A stretch of 64,000 nucleotides of DNA from the NCBI GenBank assembly GCA_014529385.2, contig CM043960.1, positions 126,332,043 to 126,396,042 of the forward strand, read 5' to 3'. The notes beneath the pieces were generated by a model. It saw nothing but the letters and a program-made list of their open reading frames with translations, had not been told where the DNA came from and did not search any database. Below, piece after piece: positions 44,995 to 56,055 of this stretch (position 1 is its first letter; each line of letters begins with the position of its first letter). The position numbers and the translations under genes were made by a program. Source of the stretch: Adiantum capillus-veneris (lineage: Eukaryota > Streptophyta > Polypodiopsida > Polypodiales > Pteridaceae).

Positions 44995-47050
44995 TGTTTA
45001 AGGACAGATCAAACGGACACCCAATTGGTCGGACACATAGTCGGACACCACATTTGTACTCTATTATTTTTTCGAGCTAGTGTAGTTATACTCTGTGTAA
45101 ATCCTAATTCCAGAGTAGCAATCAATCCCCTAAGTTGTAATGTTGTAATGATATTTGTAAAGGTCCATGTGAGCTGGCCACTGGCCATTTAGAAAGTCCT
45201 AGGTATAAAGGTCAATAACTTTAATGTGAAAGGAGGCTTATTTTTAGAAGAAGTGGGAGCTCAGAAAATGTATACTCAAGCTACGAGCTACTCCAAACTT
45301 GTAATCATCGCAGCTAATGATTTGGTAATCCATTTTCAATTCAGAAACTTGCATTGTGTTCCTTTCTCTTTGCTCTTTAATTCAAGTGTAAGCATTGTCA
45401 GTTTTGCTGTAGTTCGCGACTACGCGTTGTCAGGAGTTTTTTGTAGCAAGGGATTGCGCATATGTACATATACATGCATGGTGCATCAAATAAATAATTG
45501 CCCATTTTTCAGAGCCAGGTGGTTACGTGGGGCCCACATGTGTACAGGTAGGACAGGGTGTACATAGTGCATCGATTTTCACTATTACCAGTACCACTGT
45601 GTTTTTTCTACAATAAGGAGGAGTTGGTAGCGCATAAAACTTCTCAAGGAAGCTATCCGCGGGCCGACGACATGAGGTAAGCAGGTGCGTCAGATGACAT
45701 CTAGTGGCGTCAGGAGGGCGAACGAGGTCAATATTTGCACGCGGATGAGGACGGACACAACGTGGGTGTTTTCTTGTGAGAGTTATGCAGAAAGGTCATC
45801 ATTAGGACCACTTTTTGGGGCCACTGCACGTGGTTGCGAGACGCATTATTGAAAAGAAATGAGTGCCAGGTGTGCGGATGATGCAAAAGGTGACAACTAT
45901 GCACTGCGAGGTCAGTTTTTGGCCTGTTCGGGGTCCGTTTGAGGTCATCTAAAAGGCCAAGGGTGCCCAAATAATAAATCTAAGTGTGGGAACTGAAAAA
46001 ACAGAGAGAAGACCAGAAAAAATGTGGAGAAGAGAGGAGGAACAGCCGCAACTGTGTTTTTGGGGTTTTTGGAGCCTATTTTGGCCGTAAACTGCTCATC
46101 CGAGGTCGAATTTGAGCACTTTGACATTGTAGACTGGGGTTTTGGGCCGTTCCGGACGTGATGGCGCTGTCCATTTTTCCAAATTCCTCACTCTTTTCTT
46201 GCTGTTTTTCTATGTAAGTTTCTCCTATGAGCGAAGTTTCTGCTCTAGTTTGTGATTGTATCTTGCTTATTTTACCTATATTGTGTGAGCTATTTGCCCC
46301 ATTGGCGTTGGCCCAAGCTCAATTGTATCTAAACATTAAAAATTCTCCTCTTTTGAGTTGAGTTTTTTGGGTATGTGTGTGTGTGTTTGTGTGGAGTGGG
46401 CAAGTGGATAGTCTCTCTCCTCTCACTCCAGAGGTGTGTTCCCTGTCTCGGCCAGGTGTGTTGTGTAAGCCGAGTGGTGCCCCATAGTGTGTGTGTGTGT
46501 GTGTATCTTCCCAAGAGTGTGTGTCGGGTCGTTATAGAGGCGCTGTGTGTGTTTTCATCCCGCTCACAACGTTTGTGAGCTATAATTGCATATTTGAGTG
46601 CTTAAATCATTGTTTATAGTCGTTTTGACCAAGGAGAGTGTTCTTAGACTATAGGACGATTGTCCTGGATGGTTTTGTTGTAGTTTTCAGGACCTTTTTC
46701 ATGATGGATCATGATTTTGGTACCTTGTTGGATTGTAACCAGACTTGCTAGGATAGTGCCCCTAGGTGTCCTAGACCTCCTCCTAAAGTTTCATTGCATT
46801 TCGAGTCCGTTCGAGTGTCGAAATGGTGTGATGACTTAAAGCTGTGAGAAAGGACATAGACAGATTTCCCTGATCTTTGAGTGTTGGTTTGCTTGTTGAG
46901 CTAGTGTGTTTGCTTGTTAAGGTTTACTTCGTGGGATTGACGATCTCATAGAGTCTCCGTGCCCCATCCGAGTCACTTTCCCTGAGTATTGACATTATGT
47001 TAGTGCCATAAAGCTATGTTGCAGATGTCCGCCGCAACAACCGGCTAACA
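44995..47050 (+). repeat. GYP-2 5' LTR (2056 bp, with 1147-bp extra segment)
   Basis: Starts TGTTTAAGGACAG and ends CGGCTAACA. 44995-45424 and 46572-47050 match 55144-55573 and 55579-56055. The segment 45425-46571 has no counterpart; it starts CGTTGT and ends ACAACG, a 6-bp inverted repeat. TATAAAG is at 45204-45210. Confidence 0.9.
45425..46571. other. Extra segment in GYP-2 5' LTR
   Basis: 1147 bp, ends inverted (CGTTGT/ACAACG), flanked by ACG on each side if the last three bases count as flank. It holds GT runs near 46375 and 46490 and no convincing ORF. It is either an insertion in this LTR or sequence deleted from the 3' LTR; the 3' LTR reads ACGGGTCTGTGAGC at the place. Confidence 0.6.
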
Positions 47051-47051
47051 T

Positions 47052-47069
47052 TGGCGCCGCTGCCGGGGA
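47052..47069 (+). promoter_or_regulatory. GYP-2 primer binding site
   Basis: TGGCGCCGCTGCCGGGGA, one base after the LTR end. It resembles the complement of the plant tRNA-Asp 3' end. Confidence 0.8.
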
Positions 47070-49334
47070 TATGATCCTTAGATGGTGAGTGACCTAGTGC
47101 GTATTTAGAGCGTTCTTTTTCTAAGATTTGTCTCTCCATTCCATTTACACTTCAGCAATGAAGCAGCTAGACACGGGGTCTAGTGCTTGATAGAGTCTAT
47201 AAGTCAAGGACTTACTAGATCTATTCTTGAGAGTGAGATAGCAAAATGCATTTCATTCTCCGATTTTCTCTATGCTTTCAGAGTGTTGTACCGTTTTTTG
47301 TTTCGACTTTATTTTGTACCATTTTATTTGTTTTTGTTTCATGTTTCATTTCAGTACTTAGAAGTAGGGTAAGTAGAAACTACCACCATCAAATTTGGGC
47401 TAAAAGATTGAGGGTAAAAAGGGTGAAAACCATATTTTGGCCAAAATTATCATAACTCTGAAATTCTGAAAATTTGATGGTAGAGACCTCAAAAGTGATC
47501 CAAATTCAAAAATTTGTGGATCAAGAGCATCAATATATTCTCTAGAAGCAATCTGAGAAGTTTGGGCAGATTCTGTGGAGAAACATGGATCGCGATCCAT
47601 GTACCCCAAAAAACCATTTTTTGTGAAAAGTGACTAGTTATAGTGAGCATCACTGGGATACTGCTCTGATCAAATTTGCTTGAAAGAAAAACTCAAAAAT
47701 CACATCAGAATTGGCTGTTAGGGCAAAAACAGCAAAACAGACATTGCAGACACAAAATTGGGCAAATCTTGAGATTTTGGGATCCAAATTCAAAAAGGGG
47801 TGAGATTTGGATTCTACAGGGCATAAAGAACCAACAGAACAAAATTCATGAAAAAATGCTGCCAAACATGGATCGTGATCCATATACATTTTTGGCATTT
47901 GGGGCTAATATTTGACAAGTACATTCCTGATATCATTTGGAACAACTTTGCCAAAAGGGGCCATAGCAAAAAATTGAAAAAAGTTGACCAAAACACCAAA
48001 ATTCTGCCAGATAGCCGAAAACCGCAGGACAAACAGAACAACTTGCTTTTGAATGACAAAACTTGTCCAAATCCAAAACTTTTGATATCATAGCATCTAG
48101 TAAACATGTTGATCCTAATGGTACCAAGAAATGTCAGATTGGCTTCCAAACATGGATCGCGATCCATGTACCTCATAAAAAAATTTGGAAATTTTTTGGT
48201 TGAGATTTGAGCAATAGGTAGCTGAGACATAGACAAACACTTTTCCCAAAAGAACCAAATGCAAAAAAGGTGCAAAAAGTGGTTAAAAGAGCCAGAAACA
48301 GCTCATTGTCAAAACTACCACAACATACTGTAGAAGTCAGTTTTGGTTGGGCAAAACTTATTTAAATTCAAAAAAAAATTGTTGAGCAGTCTACAAACAT
48401 CATAAGCTATCAGCACACCAAAAATTCAGATCCAAAAGTGGTGGAACATGGATTGCGATCCATGTACCCCTAAGAAATTTTTGGACTGAAACTTTTGTAG
48501 CCTGTAGCAGAGACCATTGTGAACAAAAGTCCCCAAAGAACTTTTGCCAAAAAAGTTCAAAAATTGGGTCAAAAGTGCCAAAAACACTTCAAGGTGAAAA
48601 CCCTAAAACAAACCTGTGAATTGACTTTTGCCTGGCCTAAACAAGTCCAAATCACACAAAAACCACAGAGCAGGGATCAGAAGACCAAGGGGAAGGTGTG
48701 TGCCAAGTTTCATTATCGTCTAACACATAGGTACATGGATCGCGATCCATATTCCTTTGTCACAGACTGATACCATATTTGCACCATAGCTAGAGCCCAT
48801 CACAAGGAGTCTAGTGGTCTTTTTAAAACTGAATTTGGATATCAAAAACCAAACCAAAAGCCCAGAACTGCCAAGTACTCTGACAAAGTGCCAGAATTGA
48901 CCTAACTTTCAATCCAGAGGTCCATTTTCAAAAAAATTGATACCATAGGACCTACTAGTCATGCTGATTCTAATGGTACCAAGAGAAGTCAATTTGGGCT
49001 CCAAACATGGATCGCGATCCATGTACCCATAGTGACAGCTTGACCTGAAACTTTCCAGATCAATAGTGCATACATAAGAAAACATATCCCCAAGTCCAAT
49101 TTTGGAAAAAATTGAGCAAATTTGGGTCAAAAGGAAACAAAACATGTGACAGACTGAAAACTGCAATGCAGACCTTGTATTGACCATTTGGCTTGTCAAA
49201 ACAAGTCCAAATCCAAAAAGATTTGATATTTAGCTTGTGGACATAGTCAGGATCAAGCTCGTAAGAGGACAAGTCCATATGTGGTTGAACATGGATCGCG
49301 ATCCATGTACCTCCACCTCAGAATTTTCTAAAAA
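47070..49334 (+). repeat. GYP-2 leader: seven palindromes spaced about 284 bp
   Basis: Palindromes of 20 bp start at 47583, 47866, 48150, 48446, 48733, 49005 and 49289 (spacings 283, 284, 296, 287, 272, 284). Four are the perfect ACATGGATCGCGATCCATGT (47583, 48150, 49005, 49289); the others have one to two changes, with units 2 and 5 sharing CCATAT at the right arm. The sequence between is diverged but related. Units 3 and 6 share TAATGGTACCAAG about 40 bp upstream; units 1, 4 and 7 share a GTGG(A/T)(G/T)(G/A)A-like lead. No plus-strand ORF of coding character is seen. Confidence 0.92.
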
Positions 49335-51664
49335 TTGGTATATAGCCTCTACAGATGTGTAGAGCCCTATGCTAGAGAGCTAACAACCCATAAGAACCTC
49401 TATGCATTCACATACACAGATGCCCACGGAGTGCAAGTTTTGATGGTAGATAAGTATGGACGTGAGTACAAACTTGTTGTTCCACTTGACTTAAAACAAT
49501 ACACATACAAGGATACTCCGATCTCTACTTACTTTCAGCCAGAAACGATGCCAGAGTACACATCAGAGAGGATTTCACCGGGATTTTCTCCAAGACTAGA
49601 GGAGAGAGCGAGAGATGTCTTTCCAAGAGACCATGAATTGGTTAAATTGGTGACTGAACCACAACGATTAAGACCATATCAAGTGGCTCAATATGTCAAG
49701 ACAAAATACGATGGGTCAAAGGACCCATATGCTCATGTATCACTCTTCAAACAAGTTTTGAGAGCTGAACAGATTGCATATTTTCATACTCAGTATGAGG
49801 GATTTGGGTTGACATTAGAAGAAACAGCCTTGAGTTGGTTCCAACCATTGAATAGAGATGATTTTCCCAACATAGCACAACTCTTACAAGAATTTGTAGA
49901 GGAGTTCTTGAAAAGGGAGATCAAACACAACACAGTGTCCCAAATCTACGCTTTCAAACAAAAGCGGCTGAAAGAGTGAAGGAAGCTTTGCTTCGCTTCA
50001 AACAATACATAGATAGATGTCCTATGAGAGAGCTATTGCAAGATGACACATTATCAGTTCTCTTCGTAGAGGGATTGAGGAATGAAACTCTCAATAGGAC
50101 CTGCATTTAAAAGGATGCATGGTGTTTGACCAAGTCACTAGAAAAGCTCTTTATCTAGTTGACAATAGTAAGGCCTACGAAGAGGTGACTGAAGATACAG
50201 ACAATGTGACTAGTACTACCTCATCTCCAAAGAGCGAATCAACAACAAAGAGAGATGTTCAAACTCCTTGGGAACCAACCATTGATCAAGTGGTCGAGGG
50301 GGTGATTAGAAGAATAAACCAAGGCTACATACAAAATCAAATTGTACGACAACCTCAATTGAGGAGATGCAATACTTGTGGAGGGGATCATCCCACTACA
50401 TGGTGTACAACTCAGCCAAAGCCACAACGTGTGCTAGGCCAACAACCAAAACTTTTGAATGATGGGAGAGTGATAGTCAACTACGCTCAACCAATGCATA
50501 TGCCACAACCCATGAGAAACCAGTACTCCATGGATGCAAATACGCTCATGTTCATAGCCAATCATGAGGAGTATGGTTCAAAGAACATCCTCACAAAGCA
50601 AGAACAACCATTGGCTGGATCACCAGCTATGAAACAAGAAGGTCCATGCTATCAGTGTGGAGGTGATCATTGGGCACAAAGTTGTCCAAACAAGGGTCCA
50701 CAAATTAAATTATTTGTATTCTTTGAACGTTGTGGTCTAGACCATCTACGCCAACACTATGCTAAAAATCCAAAGTACAAAGGGAAAGCAACAATGAATG
50801 TTGTAGGCATGATGCCTTCTTCAAGCGGATCCGATGTAGAACCCGCCATTCCTTTAAACGTGATGACTCGAGCTCAAGCTCAAGAAGCTGCCAAAAACAA
50901 ACTAGCTGAAAAAGCCACATTGCCTATTCAAACAAAATTTGAGAACAAATCGGTGAGAACCTTCGAAAGAAGATCATGGAAAGGCAGACGAGAAAAATCG
51001 GCTGAAGGAGAAAGCGGCTTTGGAAACTGAACTGAATCAAACAAGAGAGCAGCTTAGACAAGATCAAGAAAGGAACAAAAATGCAAAGGGACCTAAAGAG
51101 TCAAAGAGTAACTCGGGAGGTTCAGTCTTGGTTGACAAAGTGTTTGAACCTTTGGATGCAATCTTGAAAGCTTATGATGCTAGATTAAAGAACAACCAAA
51201 CCCAAGAGGATAGGTGACTGACGTATCCTCATCCGGAGTATGAAAAAGAGAGGTTGCAAATGTGCAAGGAGCTCATCCAAAAGGCCCAAGCTCTTATGGA
51301 ACCAGTTCCAGATGCTCCCAATACAGAGGTGCTAATCCGCAAAAAAGTCCAGGAAATGGAAAGTCGTGGTATTATAAATAAAGAGGAAGAGCCGGCAGTT
51401 GAGGCACCTTTAGATACACGGGAAGTAGTCAATACCACAGATGGGGTGGGCTCACAAGCAGTGATGCCTATTCCGGAGGTAGAAGAACCGTGGCCACAAT
51501 CCTTGTGGGAATCAATCAAAAACCGAAAAGATGGTAGTGCTACTTTACAATCAGCACCTATCCCTGAGATAAACATGCATCACAAATTCTTCGTAGGGGT
51601 ATACGATCTCTATACGGGGATGTCAGGTCTGTCGCATCTAAAGAGAGTAAACCACGCTCTCTAA
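49335..51664 (+). pseudogene. gag: GYP-2 gag
   Basis: The first ORF (49335-49979) carries the capsid: VFPRDHELVKLVTEPQRLRP, GSKDPYAHVSLFKQVLRAEQ, YEGFGLTLEETALSWFQPL. A frameshift leads to 50119-51030 with three zinc-knuckle-like motifs: CNTCGGDHPTTWC and CYQCGGDHWAQSC (both C-x2-C-x3-H-x4-C, one residue shorter than the common form) and a degenerate ERCGLDHLRQHY. A coiled-coil-like charged stretch (TELNQTREQLRQDQERNKN) follows in another frame, then a region ending KRVNHAL at 51664. Short knuckles of this spacing are familiar from Athila/Tat gag proteins. Several frameshifts. Confidence 0.82.
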
Positions 51665-51669
51665 AGACT

Positions 51670-52878
51670 TTGCCTTCTTCCATAGGAGAACACGAGACAA
51701 AATCTGAGGTTAAAATGGTACCTTCTCAGTGGAAAGCCACACCAAAAATGATGGATACCAAGAGCTTGCATGAATTGATGTCTTCTCCTATACAATGCAC
51801 AATTTACCTCTCAGAGCTACTAAAAATTAGACCGCGTCTATGGGGCCAAATGGGCAAACACCTGAAAAACATGGGGCTGAAAATCCCTTCACATGACCAT
51901 CTTGCATATGAAAACATGGATGACACCTTGCCTAAGAAACCACAGACAAATCCAGTATCAGTAAATAAGGTGGGTGACTACTGTGAAGGAGAAGAAGGAA
52001 ACACCACCTTACCACTTAAGTACAAAGACGTAAAGACGGTTGCTATATTAGGTAGTCGGGCAGGAATTGCCATTGCAACCAAAGAGATATGGGAAAAATG
52101 GGGAAAGCTTGCTCTTAGGAAAACTCAAATGAAACTGCAATTAGCGGATGGATACACGGAGAAACCGATTGGAATATTAGAACAAATCATTGTATCCTCG
52201 TGTGGGATCAAGTTTGAGCACACCTTTGCCATAATGAATTTTGACAAGAGCAGCAAATTTGATATCATATTGGGCAGACCATTCATGCGTTAGCTCAAAA
52301 TGGTACAAGACTGTGGCTATGACTATATCTACTTGAGACACAAAGAGGTCACAACAAAAATCAATGTCAAAGATCATAGTTATAGAGATGTAGTGCGAAC
52401 CCCGGGGGAAAACTTAAACTCCACAACTGATTTGGAAAGCAAAGTGCATATTTGGATGTATGGAGCTCCTGAGAGTGTAAGTCTTAGAAAGGAAGATTGC
52501 ATCCTAGAGCGTCCATTAGAAGATGAGACATATATTCCAGAGCCTTTTCCAGAGGAGTTATTTGAACCCTTTGGATGGGATCAAATACTGGTGACTCTTG
52601 ATGTTTGTGTGAATGAGGCGACCCTGAATAAAGTCTGTGATGAGGAAGGATATGATATAGCTCCCTTATTTACAATAAAGGTGTTAAAGGAAGCTAATGA
52701 AGTTTGTGAGTGTGAAAGCAAAAAAGTTGGAACAGATAGCTACGTCATGGAGCATGATGCCAAAGTACACATGAAGGAAGCAGAGCAACAACGTGAATAT
52801 GTCATCATTGACATACCTGAAGAATTGACAAAAGCTGTTTCAAAGAAGCTGAATCAAAGTGCAAATGAAAGCAGATGA
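51670..52878 (+). pseudogene. pol: GYP-2 first protease remnant and acidic linker
   Basis: After SSPIQCTIYLSELLKIRPRL (as in GYP-1), the frame reads GEEGNTTLPLKYKDVKTVAI then LGSRAGIAIATKEIWEKWGK. The catalytic DSG of GYP-1 is GSR here, so it cannot be active. FDIILGRPFMR closes the domain at 52293. After one stop the linker follows (KVTTKINV-like, EDCILERPLEDETYIPEPFP, ELFEPFGWDQILVTLDVCVN) and ends at 52878 where GYP-1 continues into integrase. Confidence 0.8.
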
Positions 52879-52960
52879 AGGAAAAAAGTTTCCAAATTCA
52901 ACGTCAAATGTTCAAAAAATGCAAGATAAAAAAAAGAACAGGGACAAGGAAGAAGATTGA

Positions 52961-53320
52961 TTGTCTCCTACGATGATCAAATTTAGCATATGCGGAGAAA
53001 TAGGACTCAAAATCACATGTTCAGTTGTGATAGATCCAGAAGCAACAAAGAATATAATGACTTATGGAACATGGATTATGATGGGAAAGCCACCAATCAT
53101 CGAGCTAGAGGACATCGTATACACAAGTTCAAAAATGCCGATTCTCAGCTTCGGAGTGGTAGAAGCTATACTCAAGTTGAGTACTAGGGTGTACAAGGAT
53201 ACTTTCCACATAATTGACTCCCATCATATCAAAGAGAGTCTGATCCTGACAGAAAGCTGGAGGAACATCTTCAACCACAAGGAAAAGCTTCAGCAAGGAC
53301 ACCATCAAAAATCCCAAAAG
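52961..53320 (+). pseudogene. GYP-2 second retropepsin-like domain (PR2), catalytic site lost
   Basis: Reads TMIKFSICGEIGLKITCSVV then IDPEATKNIMTYGTWIMMGK. It aligns with the GYP-1 and GYP-3 PR2 start (L-V/L-D-T-G-A-x-x-N-x-x-S-Y); Asp is kept but T-G is P-E. Further strands: FHIIDSHHIKESLILTESW, at the place of M-I-L-G-I-S-W in GYP-1. It is placed right after the linker because integrase is absent. Confidence 0.6.
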
Positions 53321-53339
53321 CACCTCAAGTCAATGCCAA

Positions 53340-54644
53340 AAAGGAGCAACCAACCATCATGGAAAAAGGTAAAGCAAAGGCAAACACTGAAGTATATCAA
53401 CCTCGCCAGACGACTTTACCTTCAACGAGCCTACATCAAACTTCCAATGAAGCTTCTACATCAAGAGCCACATCACCAACAATGCAATGGAAACCAAAGC
53501 AAAAAGTCTATCAACCAAAGTTTCCATCACAAAAAAGCATCCAAAAGAAGCCAAAGAATGTTAACCAAGTGTTGGTATCCAAAGAGTACATCAAAGTCAA
53601 AGACCCAGTTTGGATACATGAAGCACAAGTTTAGCCTCAACAACAAAAGGTGACAGGGTGGGTAGCATCAAATGAGTCAATCACTGCTCAAGGCTACTTC
53701 AAAGGAAACATTATGCTTGGGCCAAAAAGCCTAAAGTAACAGCCTGGATGTACTCACCTCAAGAAAGAAGTTCTACAATGAGCGAGCCAAGCTATCAACG
53801 GAATAAAAACAACTCAAATAGGAGAAAGAACAACAAAAAAGGACAGAAGAAAAGACCTTCCAAGAAAGCAACACAGCAAGTATGGGTACCAAAGTCAAAC
53901 TTTAACGAAGCTACCCAACACAAACAGATACAAGAGTGGATGATTCCAGTTAAGCTACTTGAAGCACAAGGATTTTATGAAGGTAACACTCCAATATGGT
54001 TACCAAAAATTGTAGCGCAATCTGGAACAACCAAGAGAAATCATGCAGCACAAGTTTCTATCCAAAGGCAAGCAGTGAAAACCAAGAGCCAATAGAAGCC
54101 AATTGCAACCAAGGCTACTACAATTTCTAGATGGATAACTTGTCATCAACTACAGAATCAGGGGTTCTACAAAGGAAATCATCAGATGTGGCTACCAAAG
54201 CATAGTGTCCATCAAGTCATTGAGCAAAAAGAGCGAATACAAAAGACGGTCACACAAGGACCAAAAACAAGATGGGTTTCGAAACTGCTCGTGGAAACTC
54301 AACCACAAGGAACCCACACCTATCAACAACCGCTTCTCATGGGAGATAAAGCAAAGGCTCCATCAGTCTCTACAAGAGCTGAAGAACTTGTTTCACAAAG
54401 CAGTGTGAACATACGACAAGCAAGTCAAGAAAAAGCCAACATATTCCAACCTACTAGACAAAAGCTTCTACATCAAAAACCCTTCTTGGAAACGTGGAAT
54501 CTATTGAGACGTCCTTTGATGTCACATGTGCTACATTTGTTCCTTGAAGCACCCATCAACTCCATCTCTTATACTACATGCATTTGTTTGATAAATTTTC
54601 ATATGCATATAGCGTGTCCCATATTTGGCACTTGCATTAGGTAG
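53340..54644 (+). pseudogene. GYP-2 WVPK-repeat tail
   Basis: Basic, Gln/Lys/Trp-rich frames with a recurring unit. Examples: GWVASNESITAQGYFKGN; QVWVPKSNFNEATQHKQIQE; EWMIPVKLLEAQGFYEGN then TPIWLPK; RWITCHQLQNQGFYKGNHQM then WLPK; TRWVSKLLVETQPQG. A rough consensus is W-x(4-8)-L-x-x-Q-G-(F/Y)-(F/Y)-x-G-N-x-x-(I/M)-W-(V/L)-P-K. The units are in several frames, so the tail is broken. Charge and Trp content would suit nucleic-acid binding, but that is a guess. Confidence 0.65.
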
Positions 54645-55143
54645 TCTCCCTTTGTTTCTCCCAAGCACTCACCTTGCATGACAGGTCCTTCAATTCCAAA
54701 TGCTCAACTCCAATAAGAGTGTATACCAAAGGCACTTTTTTCCCACCAGGTTTTTCCCCTTTGGTCATCTAGATTTTAGACCCTAATCTAGAATCACATC
54801 ATCTTCTTGTATATATTCCTTCTACATCAGCAATAAAGAAATGGCTACCCAAATCAATCGACAATGAATTGAAGCAAACATAGCAGGACTCCATATGCTT
54901 ATCAAGAGCATCTTTTATCTTCAAGGGCGACAACAAAGCTCCATCCAACAATGGCAAGTCAAAGAATGGCCTACAACATCAAGCAACAACAAATTCCACA
55001 AAAGAGTCAGGAGGGGGGAGTGTCATCAACGACAAAGCACTTCCCACGCTGAAGACCAAGCTTCAAGACAAAGCTGAAGACAACCCTATGACAAGACTAC
55101 ACAAGGTCGTGTCAAGGGACGACATGAATTAGGAAGGGGGGAA
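54645..55143 (+). other. GYP-2 3' untranslated region and polypurine tract
   Basis: No ORF of note. AATTAGGAAGGGGGGAA (55127-55143) abuts the 3' LTR start and is the primer for plus-strand DNA. Confidence 0.8.
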
Positions 55144-56055
55144 TGTTTGAGGACAGATCAAATGGACACCCAATTGGTCAGACACGTAGTCGGACACCAC
55201 ATTTGTACTCTATTAGTTTTCCAAGATAGTGTAGTAATACTCTGTGTAAATCCTAATTCCAGAGTAGCAATCAATCCCCTGAGTTGTAATGTTGTAATGA
55301 CATTTGTAAAGGTCCGTGTGAGCCGGCCACTGGCCATTTAAAAAGCCCTAGGTATAAAGGTCAATAACTTTAATGTGAAAGGAGGCTTATTTTTAGAAGA
55401 AGTGGGAGCTCAAAAAACGTACGCTCAAGCTACGAGCTGCTCCAAACTTGTAATCATCGCAGCTAATGATTTGGTAATCCATTTTTGATTTAGAAACTTG
55501 CATTGTGTTCCTCTCTCTTTTCTCTTTAATTCAAGTGTAAGCATTGTCACTTTTGTTGTGGTTCGCGACTACGGGTCTGTGAGCTATAATTGCAAATTTG
55601 AGTGCTTAAATCATTGTTTATAGTCGTTTTGACCATAGGAGAGTGTTCTTAGACCATAGGACATTAGTTCTGGATAGTTCTGTTGCAGTTTTCAGGACCT
55701 TTTTCATGATGGATCGTGATTTTGGTACCTTGTTGGATTGCGACCAAATTTGCTAGGATAGTGCCCCTAGGTGTCCTAGACCTCCTCCTAAAGTTTCATT
55801 GCATTTCGAGTCCGTTCGAGTGCCGAAATGGCGTGATGACCTAGAGTTGTGAGAAAGGACATAGGCAGATTTCCTTGATCTTTGAGTGTTGTTTTTCTTG
55901 TTGAGCTAGTGTGTTTGCTTGTTAAGGTTCACTTCGTGAGATTGACGATCTCATAGAGTCTCCGTGCCCGATTCGAGTCACTTTCCCTAAGTGTTGACGT
56001 TATGTTAGTGCCAGAAAGCTATGCTGCAGACGTCCGTCGCGGCGACCCGCTAACA
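55144..56055 (+). repeat. GYP-2 3' LTR (912 bp)
   Basis: Starts TGTTTGAGGACAG, ends CCGCTAACA. TATAAAGG is at 55353-55360. It matches the two outer parts of the 5' LTR. Confidence 0.92.

Larger units (their letters stand above)
44995..56055 (+). mobile_element. GYP-2, Ty3/gypsy-type element lacking RT, RNase H and integrase
   Basis: LTRs at 44995-47050 and 55144-56055; TSD TCCTT (44990-44994) and TCCTC (56056-56060), one mismatch. Primer site at 47052, a palindrome-bearing leader to 49334, gag, PR1-like region, acidic linker, PR2-like region and a long WVPK tail, then polypurine tract AGGAAGGGGGGAA and the 3' LTR. No RT, RNase H or integrase motif is present in any frame I read. It is non-autonomous. 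Confidence 0.92.

Noticed and set aside
47400-49280. Several minus-strand ORFs in the GYP-2 leader that each contain MDRDPC
   Set aside because: The shared residues are the palindrome read on the minus strand; the ORFs differ in frame and have no common continuation, so they are by-products of the repeated 20-mer.
47583-49308. Regularly spaced short repeats resembling a CRISPR array
   Set aside because: Spacing of 284 bp is far too long, the intervening sequences are related to each other, and the context is a plant LTR retrotransposon.
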